Positions 58,651 through 64,000 of a stretch of DNA of 64,000 nucleotides are shown in pieces. The stretch is taken from the NCBI RefSeq assembly GCF_028683095.1, contig NZ_JAJUBC010000020.1:47377-111376 (forward strand), written 5' to 3'. Each line of letters starts with the position of its first letter. Positions within the stretch are counted from its first letter, which is position 1. The position numbers and the translations under genes were made by a program. This stretch comes from Enterovibrio gelatinilyticus (GTDB taxonomy: Bacteria > Pseudomonadota > Gammaproteobacteria > Enterobacterales > Vibrionaceae). The notes beneath the pieces are model-generated. The model was not told the origin of the DNA, made no database searches, and was given only the letters and a program-made list of their open reading frames with translations.

Positions 58651-58651
58651 T

Positions 58652-59122
58652 TTACACCAACTCTCTTTTGTTTTCTAAAACATACCTAATAAATAATTTA
58701 GCATTATGCTCTTCTAGTAATGAAAACTGATGACTAAGATCATCAATCTTTTTTTGGCTTTCTTCTGACATCAGATCAAACTGCTTAATTCTATCTTCTT
58801 CATTTTTTGCTGGACTTGAATCAGGAAACAGTTCAATTACCTTTTGCACGATTTTATAGGCCTCGTTCATGCCAATTTTCTTAAATGAAGCCAAGGCTGC
58901 AAAGACATTATCGCCGTACATATTCTCAAAATACTGGCTAAATCCACCATTGAGAACTTGCCCCTCAAGCTCTAAGGGGTGAACCAATATTTGTTCGCTT
59001 TCCCTCAGTAGATCATATCCCGCTACTGCATCATATTTGCTGGCCAGCAACTCATATACGTCATAGACAAAGTCGCTATCGCTCAATTCACCTGATTCAT
59101 ACTTTGCAATAACATTTTCCAT
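58652..59122 (-). CDS. DMP19/DUF4375-type protein
   Basis: A 156-aa soluble protein. LEGQVLNGGFSQYFENMYGDNVFAALASFKKIG is the DMP19 (DUF4375) core with N-G-G-F-x-Q-Y/F-F. The C-terminus is helical and charged. The fold is related to a DNA mimic protein from Neisseria, but members are diverse and the role here is unknown. GAGAAGTCC before the ATG. Confidence 0.82.
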   Translation of the reverse strand: MENVIAKYESGELSDSDFVYDVYELLASKYDAVAGYDLLRESEQILVHPLELEGQVLNGGFSQYFENMYGDNVFAALASFKKIGMNEAYKIVQKVIELFPDSSPAKNEEDRIKQFDLMSEESQKKIDDLSHQFSLLEEHNAKLFIRYVLENKRELV

Positions 59123-59141
59123 TTGGACTTCTCTACTTTCA

Positions 59142-59244
59142 ATTTAACGCCAAATTAAGTAGTGAGCAACGCTGCCACATAACCTCTACCATTGTGCCGT
59201 AAACACTGAAGCTGATTCAAACCAAAAGTGCCAAGCGTTGCGAA
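59142..59244 (-). other. attC site
   Basis: About 103 bp. It starts at CGCAACGCTTGGC and ends at GGCGTTAAAT (right box GTTAAAT, 59148-59142). GCAACGC pairs with an inner GCGTTGC. The layout could represent two overlapping sites. Confidence 0.72.
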
Positions 59245-59255
59245 TCTGCATGAAT

Positions 59256-59732
59256 TTATTGTACTGTTAACGATTTCGACATATAAACCAAAACGAACAT
59301 TAGTATCGTGATTACAATAGAACAGAAACTCGTAACTAAGCCATCGTGAACCAGCTCTTTATGAACTTCTGTTATTGTTTTTACTGGATATTCTCTTTCA
59401 TAAGTAACACGCTCTTCATAAGACCATGTCATACGTATATAGCGATAGAACACATAACCTAAACCAACGTAGCCAAGAAAAGTAACAAAACCTATACCCG
59501 TAGCCGCCCAAATCATAAAAGACACTACACCACTGATGTAATAGAAGAACTGAAACCTATAGCTTGCTGTTTTTTGCGCCCACTTCAATATACTCGCTTC
59601 TTTAGGATTATTTACAGTACGCTTAGTATAAAACAGGCGATGCCAAGCGTCGTAACTTAGCTTAGGGTAATCTGAAAGCCTTCTATAACCTTCCGTATGT
59701 TTTTTCTTGTTTCTAGCTCGTCTTTTTCTCAT
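59256..59732 (-). CDS. Unknown membrane protein
   Basis: 158 aa from MRKRRARNKKKHTEGYRRL; a start at 59816 is rejected because it would read through the attC. The very basic first 12 residues are followed by about three membrane segments: FFYYISGVVSFMIWAATGI, GFVTFLGYVGLGYVFYRYI and SFCSIVITILMFVLVYMS. Not recognised. Confidence 0.7.
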   Translation of the reverse strand: MRKRRARNKKKHTEGYRRLSDYPKLSYDAWHRLFYTKRTVNNPKEASILKWAQKTASYRFQFFYYISGVVSFMIWAATGIGFVTFLGYVGLGYVFYRYIRMTWSYEERVTYEREYPVKTITEVHKELVHDGLVTSFCSIVITILMFVLVYMSKSLTVQ

Positions 59733-59747
59733 ATTAATCCAGTTCAC

Positions 59748-59818
59748 ATAACGCCATGCTCTTGGGCAAACCGGAGCGCAGCGTAGGTTTGTCCCTAGCA
59801 GCGCTTTGTTAGCCAAGG
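59748..59818 (-). other. attC site, well preserved
   Basis: 71 bp from GGCTAACAAAGCGCTGC to GGCGTTATG. The inner arms GGGACAAACC and GGTTTGCCC pair with one bulged base and a 13-base loop. The IS30 element lies just outside it, within the upstream cassette. Confidence 0.87.
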
Positions 59819-59820
59819 CG

Positions 59821-60893
59821 AATTCAAATACTAAGTGCGACAGCCTTTTCAGCAGAAAACGGTGACCTGTGCTATTTCATTTCTTTTACTCCCGCCAAGA
59901 AGTGAAAGCTTATGAACTACCAACAGATCACCGAGAATGAAAGGTATATGCTCTCAGTACTCAGAAAGCAAGGCTGCACGGTTGCTTCTATTGCCAAGTT
60001 GTTAGGTAGGCACCGAAGTACCATTTATCGAGAAGTTCAGCGGAATGCCTGCTGGGTCACTGATGGTGCATACAGACCTAGTAAAGCACAGCGACGAACA
60101 GTGGCTCGAAGACGTCGTTCTCGCAGAAACACGCAAATGACCGAGGCAATTTATGCCCTTGTTAGGCACTATCTCCGCCTCGACTGGAGCCCAGAGCAAA
60201 TCGTAGGCCACCTCAACCGCAAAGGTTTACACTACATCAGCCATGAATCTATTTACCAATACATATGGCGTGACAAAGCAAAAGGCGGGCTTCTCTGGCA
60301 ACACTTACGTTGCGCACCAAAACAACGTCGAAAACGCTATAACGCCTATGACAGTCGCGGTCGTATCGCTGCCAAAAAACATATCTCTGAACGCCCTCAT
60401 GATGTTGAAAACAGAAACTCACAAGGACACTGGGAAATAGATACAGTCATGGGCAAAGGCTCACTTCATTGTCTCGTTACACTCGTTGAGAGAAAAACGG
60501 GTTACACCGTTATCGGTCACTTGAATAACAAAACGACCAGAGAATTGAACCGTCGAGTGATCATGATGCTTAAATCTCATTTAGTGAAAACGATAACGGC
60601 AGACAATGGTACCGAATTTCATCAGTACAGCGTATTAGAAGCAGCTTTAAAAACAACCGTTTACTTTGCTACGCCTTACCACTCGTGGGAACGAGGAACC
60701 AACGAAAACACAAATGGTCTTATCCGACAATATTTCCCAAAAGGCATGTCATTAGAACTTGTCACTCAAGCAGAGTGTAACCAAATCGCTAAGAAACTTA
60801 ACACTCGCCCTAGAAAACGATTAGCCTTTAAAACACCGGAGGAATGTTATGTACCCAAATCAGAGTAAATGTCGCACTTCAAACTTGAAGCTA
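59821..60893 (+). mobile_element. IS30-family insertion sequence, apparently intact
   Basis: About 1.07 kb bounded by inverted repeats. The conserved part is AAGTGCGACA at the left (59836-59845) and TGTCGCACTT at the right (60869-60878), with weaker TTCAA matches extending outward. The exact ends and target duplication could not be settled by eye. One full transposase gene lies inside. It interrupts a minus-strand cassette gene whose 3' codons remain at 59810-59821. Confidence 0.82.
59912..60868 (+). CDS. IS30-family transposase, intact
   Basis: A 318-aa protein with an N-terminal helix-turn-helix (ENERYMLSVLRKQGCTVASI...GRHRSTIYREVQRN), a basic linker and a DDE core: D177 (HWEIDTVMGKG), D231 (TADNGTEF) and E265 (RGTNENTNGL). 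All three catalytic residues are present, so it can be active. It is the only intact transposase in the window. Plus strand, opposite to the cassettes. Confidence 0.95.
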   Translation: MNYQQITENERYMLSVLRKQGCTVASIAKLLGRHRSTIYREVQRNACWVTDGAYRPSKAQRRTVARRRRSRRNTQMTEAIYALVRHYLRLDWSPEQIVGHLNRKGLHYISHESIYQYIWRDKAKGGLLWQHLRCAPKQRRKRYNAYDSRGRIAAKKHISERPHDVENRNSQGHWEIDTVMGKGSLHCLVTLVERKTGYTVIGHLNNKTTRELNRRVIMMLKSHLVKTITADNGTEFHQYSVLEAALKTTVYFATPYHSWERGTNENTNGLIRQYFPKGMSLELVTQAECNQIAKKLNTRPRKRLAFKTPEECYVPKSE

Positions 60894-61418
60894 AGTACTC
60901 TAACTCCGGCTTTACATTGATAGAGTTACAAAGTTCAATTAGTGAAGCTAAGTGCACTTTATGATCTTTACTACGCGATGTCATTGAGCATGAAATAATA
61001 TACTCACCAAAGTCGAAAACTATTTCTCTAGTTTCAGCTGTTGTTGATCCAGAGCCACCACCAACAAAATCAAATATAGCCTCACCTGTAGAAGCAATTT
61101 CCGCAACACTATATTCTTTAATTTTCTTATCTCTATATAATATTTTGTAGCCTGTTCCGTAACTCTTGATTTCTTTTAAGTATTCGGAGAATTTTTTGCT
61201 TATTTTGTCAATACTAAAATCCGGCCATCCAGGTGTCCACCATGAGGCCCTTTAGGAAGTTTAAAGTTTAAGCAAGGAATAGAGCAAATGGTTCCTGTTT
61301 GAAAGACGATAGTTGAAGGCGGTGTGAAGAATGCGCCGGTATCATTCAGTTGATATTCACAGGAAGAAGCTGAGAACGATAAATAGCTTAAAGCTATGAG
61401 TAAAATAAATTTATGCAC
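60894..61418 (-). pseudogene. Lipoprotein-like cassette gene broken by frameshift and IS30
   Basis: It begins GTG at 61418 with CTAAGGA before it, and gives VHKFILLIALSYLSFSASSC (likely lipoprotein signal). It continues in that frame to near 61240; then similarity shifts to the frame reading SWWTPGWPDFSIDKISKKFS...IASTGEAIFDFVGGGSGS. That frame continues to the IS30 right end. The last codons (…R-L-G-stop) remain beyond the element's left end, in the attC at 59818. The gene has two lesions. Not recognised otherwise. Confidence 0.68.
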
Positions 61419-61433
61419 GACTATCCTTAGAGT

Positions 61434-61520
61434 ACCTAACATTTGTATATACGGCTTGCGCGTTTTGCCAAGCTCTCTCGGGAAAGCGTGCACGGGCATC
61501 AACACTATATACCTCATTAA
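61434..61520 (-). other. Outermost attC-like site of the array
   Basis: On the minus strand it ends in GTTAGGT (61440-61434), 16 bp before the GTG start of the broken cassette. GTATATAGTGTTG pairs imperfectly with CAAGCCGTATATAC inside. The left box is degenerate. It is the most upstream sign of the array in the window. Confidence 0.6.
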
Positions 61521-62225
61521 TACAACGTATTGAGACATGCATAGCTAAATTGTATCCAATACACTCTAGGACAAAACTTAGTCGCACACTTTGCTTTCCT
61601 GTTATCTCAGCCAGCTCTTACAAATAAGAATGCTCGCACGCTTTCATCTAACTGAATTTACGCCTCTTTATCTTTTCACTCAATAGCAAACCGTGAACTG
61701 ATTGCGCAAAGTTTAGAGATTTACCGCACAAAACCGATACTACTGTATAAAAGTGCAAACACTGATGAACTTAGAGGTTTTCGCTAGACGGACCCCATAC
61801 CTTCCCGACTGATGAGGAAAAGTATTACAAAGAGGTCAGTACTGCATAGGGCAAATTACTGACACTAATGCATAAAGAGATAAAGCCAAATCGAAGAGGA
61901 ACATTAACAGGTGTAGATGCGGCTGCGAGCTTCGACTTCAGGGATGAAGTCGTAGCAATTAACTATGCCTGTCCGCATTTATATTGTTGTGTAATAGATG
62001 TTTTGTACATCGACAAGAATGGTCACTTTTTGCATTAATTACCTTGATGAAGTTCAGAGCTTTCAAAGGGAAAGTTGCTGATATTGGGACAGGCCAGCAC
62101 GACAAACCATCAGAATCATACCGGAATGAGCCTTTCAATGCTTGTAAATCACAGGCTTAAAGCATCAAACCCATCAGGACATCTGGCTGCAGAATCATTA
62201 TTACCTATCATCGATTAACCACACA
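61521..62225. other. Gene-poor 700-bp interval
   Basis: No ORF of 60 codons or more. One 56-codon plus-strand ORF (61868-62038, MHKEIKPNRRGTLTGVDAAA...) has no clear ribosome site or family and may be a gene fragment. No integrase, attI or recognisable promoter is seen. This is where the array ends on its upstream side. Confidence 0.55.
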
Positions 62226-63641
62226 TTAAGTTCCAGCACATACTTCATAGTCAGTTTCCATGCATCGCTGAGCAAGTGCCTGAACCTCCTCCATTTCCGT
62301 TTCATTTAGTGGGGCAAACTGAAAACGAGCGGACATTCGGCCATAACTATACATGTCCCCTGCGGGTCTGGTAGATTCCGAGATTATGCGCCACATGTTT
62401 GCTGTCATTCGGTCTCGCTCAGTGGCTTCTCCCTTCATATACATGATCGCAAGATTCCATTGCGCAGGGCTTAACCCCTGATGCGCAGCTTGGCGGTACA
62501 AACTAAAAGCTTTTTCAGGGTTACCCAAATATAGATGTTTGCCCATTTCATTCTGCGCCGCCGGATAACCTTGATTTGCTGACTTTTCATACCAAACATA
62601 GGCTTGGTCATGCAGAAATGATTTTCGTGCACCACCGTCAAAATAGCGATTCTTTAAAAGATTACCAAAGTAATACTGGTTCTCCGCATCACCTTGTTCC
62701 GCCAGTAAACCAATCCGCTCTTCTTTCGCCTTACTATGTCCAAGCTCAGTAGCCTTGGTTAAGTGAAATTCAGCTTTCTCAAGGTCGGCGTCAATGAGGG
62801 TATCAAATCGGTATATCAGACCAATTTTATAATGAGCTTCTGCAAAACCCTGCTCGGCTGATCGAGCATAATAGTTTAACGCTTCTTGTATCTTACCTTC
62901 TCTCTCAAGCTCTGTTGCTACCATGTATTCCGCATATGGCTGCCCCTGCTGTGCAGCTTTATTCATCCACTCAATAGCCAAACCATGGTTTCGTCGCGTT
63001 AACTTACCTTCAAGATAGATAACACCAAGCCAATACTGGGCATCCGGATTACCCTGTTCAGCAGCTTTTTTATAGTAATCAAGACTCTCCTCTCCATTTT
63101 TTGCCAGTTTAGGGTTTGCATCGAGTAACTTTGCCAACTGATAATTGGCGTTACTGCTGCCATTCTTCGCCGCTCGACGAAACCAAAACGCAGCAGTTCC
63201 TTGGTCCGGACTAACTTCAAGGCCCTCAATCTGTAAACCGTTCAGGTATATTTGTCCCATCTTTGTTTGTGCTTCCCAACTCCCTTTGTCACAGGCCTTC
63301 TTTAACCAGTTAAACGCTTTTATGCCATGCTCTGGATTTTCGGAGGATTGAAACTTCCGATCATGAAACTGTGAAACCTGAAACTGTGCGTGAGCATTAC
63401 CGCTATCTGCAGATTTCTGGAACCACTGCTGAGCCTCCTCGGGGTCACTCGTTACCCCCAGTCCTCTCAATAACAATAAACCCAGCTGATATTGCGCTTC
63501 ACCATCACCCTGCTCAGCCAACAATTTGGTCGTCGAGTAATCCGGAATTGCTGTGCTGGAGTCAGAATCTTCCCAGACGAACCAGGCTACTGCCACACTA
63601 AGAATGAGGAAAAAAAGGGACCCGACACCGGTGTAATTCAT
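62226..63641 (-). CDS. Sel1-repeat membrane-anchored protein
   Basis: A 471-aa protein with an N-terminal membrane helix (SLFFLILSVAVAWFVWE) and then about nine Sel1-like helical repeats, each of the A-x-Y-x-L-G-x-x-Y-x-x-G type (DGEAQYQLGLLLLRGLGV, NAHAQFQVSQFHDRK, NPDAQYWLGVIYLEGKL and others). It ends MRCMETDYEVCAGT-like with Cys. Sel1 repeats mediate protein contacts; no partner can be named. Not obviously a cassette: no attC boxes on either side. Confidence 0.85.
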   Translation of the reverse strand: MNYTGVGSLFFLILSVAVAWFVWEDSDSSTAIPDYSTTKLLAEQGDGEAQYQLGLLLLRGLGVTSDPEEAQQWFQKSADSGNAHAQFQVSQFHDRKFQSSENPEHGIKAFNWLKKACDKGSWEAQTKMGQIYLNGLQIEGLEVSPDQGTAAFWFRRAAKNGSSNANYQLAKLLDANPKLAKNGEESLDYYKKAAEQGNPDAQYWLGVIYLEGKLTRRNHGLAIEWMNKAAQQGQPYAEYMVATELEREGKIQEALNYYARSAEQGFAEAHYKIGLIYRFDTLIDADLEKAEFHLTKATELGHSKAKEERIGLLAEQGDAENQYYFGNLLKNRYFDGGARKSFLHDQAYVWYEKSANQGYPAAQNEMGKHLYLGNPEKAFSLYRQAAHQGLSPAQWNLAIMYMKGEATERDRMTANMWRIISESTRPAGDMYSYGRMSARFQFAPLNETEMEEVQALAQRCMETDYEVCAGT

Positions 63642-64000
63642 TTGAAAAATACCCCCTATACTTCGTAATAATTTAAGCGCCGATATACGTCAGTTCGATA
63701 TGCACTCGCATAACACTCTCTTGTCGACGGGTTCAACCATCCCGGACAAGGATTAGAACAATGGGATAGGTTCGTGGCTCATCACTTAATAAGCAACACT
63801 ACTTTTATACAGAAATAGATAGTTGTTTATGAACTTTAGAATAACTTTTCAACCTGTAGCACCCAGGCAAGAGATAAATCTAGCCAGCCATTATTAATCA
63901 ATAACATAACGGCTTTACTGCCGATGTTCAATATTCTTGCGACACTAGGATAAATCTAGCCAGTCATTATTAATCAACATTGCGAGTCTGCTTAAATTCA
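63642..64000. other. Non-coding right end of the window
   Basis: AT-rich DNA upstream of the Sel1 gene with no ORF; it contains the two direct repeats listed separately. Confidence 0.5.
63873..63979. repeat. Direct repeat pair, 31 bp, 76-bp spacing
   Basis: GATAAATCTAGCCAGCCATT followed by ATTAATCAATA (63873-63903) recurs as GATAAATCTAGCCAGTCATT with ATTAATCAACA (63949-63979). The copies differ at two positions. It may continue beyond the window as part of a longer repeat family. Confidence 0.85.

Larger units (their letters stand above)
49031..61440 (-). other. Integron-type gene cassette array (integrase not in window)
   Basis: All genes here point to the minus strand. Between most of them, on the coding strand, a stop codon sits in or next to a YTAAC box and a GTTRRRY-like box lies 60-110 bases further, just before the next start. 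The inner DNA forms imperfect hairpins, as expected for attC recombination sites. The clearest sites are at 55380-55478, 56500-56582 and 59748-59818. Boundaries between 49 and 53 kb are poorly preserved, so membership there is inferred from orientation and gene type. No tyrosine recombinase (IntI) is seen. Confidence 0.82.

Noticed and set aside
59256..59816. A 186-aa reading of the basic membrane protein
   Set aside because: The extra N-terminus is translated attC DNA (59748-59818); the ATG at 59732 is a better start.
60894..61538. ORF of 112 codons at 61200-61538 as an intact protein
   Set aside because: Its first ~40 codons lie in attC-like DNA and it ends at a frameshift. The gene is better seen as the broken lipoprotein starting at GTG 61418.
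62226..63641. Sel1-repeat gene as the first cassette
   Set aside because: It shares the minus orientation, but no attC box was found at its stop or before the array start, and it is larger than the cassettes. Left as an adjoining gene.
1..64000. CRISPR arrays, rRNA or tRNA genes, prophage
   Set aside because: No evenly spaced repeat-spacer pattern, no rRNA-like or cloverleaf stretch and no structural or lysis phage genes were seen. The attC boxes and the right-edge repeats are not CRISPR-like.

Overview
The window reads as chromosomal DNA of a Vibrio species, probably the larger chromosome. Recognisable gammaproteobacterial blocks include mukBEF-cmoM, kdsB-ycaR-lpxK-msbA-comEC, lolCDE, a PilZ gene beside mfd, and a hinT/ycfL/lpoB/thiK...ycfP/ndh cluster. 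A 12 kb stretch with the structure of a Vibrio integron cassette array points the same way. The species cannot be fixed from the sequence. No rRNA, tRNA, CRISPR array or prophage was seen.

Layout. 1-8.4 kb holds mixed single genes: a 3'-truncated imelysin gene behind a Fur-like site, a MarR regulator, an EamA exporter, a REC-EAL response regulator, a decayed aldo/keto reductase, an Asp/Glu racemase, a GNAT enzyme and a methyl-accepting chemotaxis protein. 8.4-27 kb is core: the MukBEF condensin operon with cmoM, elyC, the lipid A/KDO genes with comEC, a DUF2062 gene and lolCDE. 27-34.3 kb is plzB-like, mfd, csiV, a GNAT gene and ndh. 34.7-40 kb is an eight-gene minus-strand cell-envelope cluster ordered as in E. 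coli, except that a DUF6279 lipoprotein stands where nagZ would be and a COG3014 lipoprotein is added. 40-48 kb carries a second chemotaxis receptor, two tandem cytosolic GH17 beta-glucanase-like genes behind a perfect 20-bp LacI-type palindrome, and several small enzymes.

From about 49 to 61.4 kb the character changes. About fifteen small, mostly unrelated genes all lie on the minus strand. Many end with a stop codon inside a YTAAC box, and the next gene follows a GTTRRRY-like box. The DNA between the boxes can fold as expected of attC sites. Cassette contents include LRAT-like, RDD, SUKH (SMI1/KNR4), DMP19, DUF1040-like and phosphoesterase proteins and several unknown membrane or secreted proteins. 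The array is scarred: two IS110-family relics and one IS4-family relic lie on the plus strand between the two halves of attC sites, and an intact IS30-family element breaks the cassette at 61 kb. No integron integrase gene is in the window, so this is either the interior or edge of a chromosomal integron or a cluster of attC sites without integrase.

61.5-64 kb has a long gene-poor stretch, a Sel1-repeat protein, and two copies of a ~31-bp direct repeat 76 bp apart at the right edge. Of the whole window, the cassette region holds nearly all the undescribed material; the rest is largely conventional.
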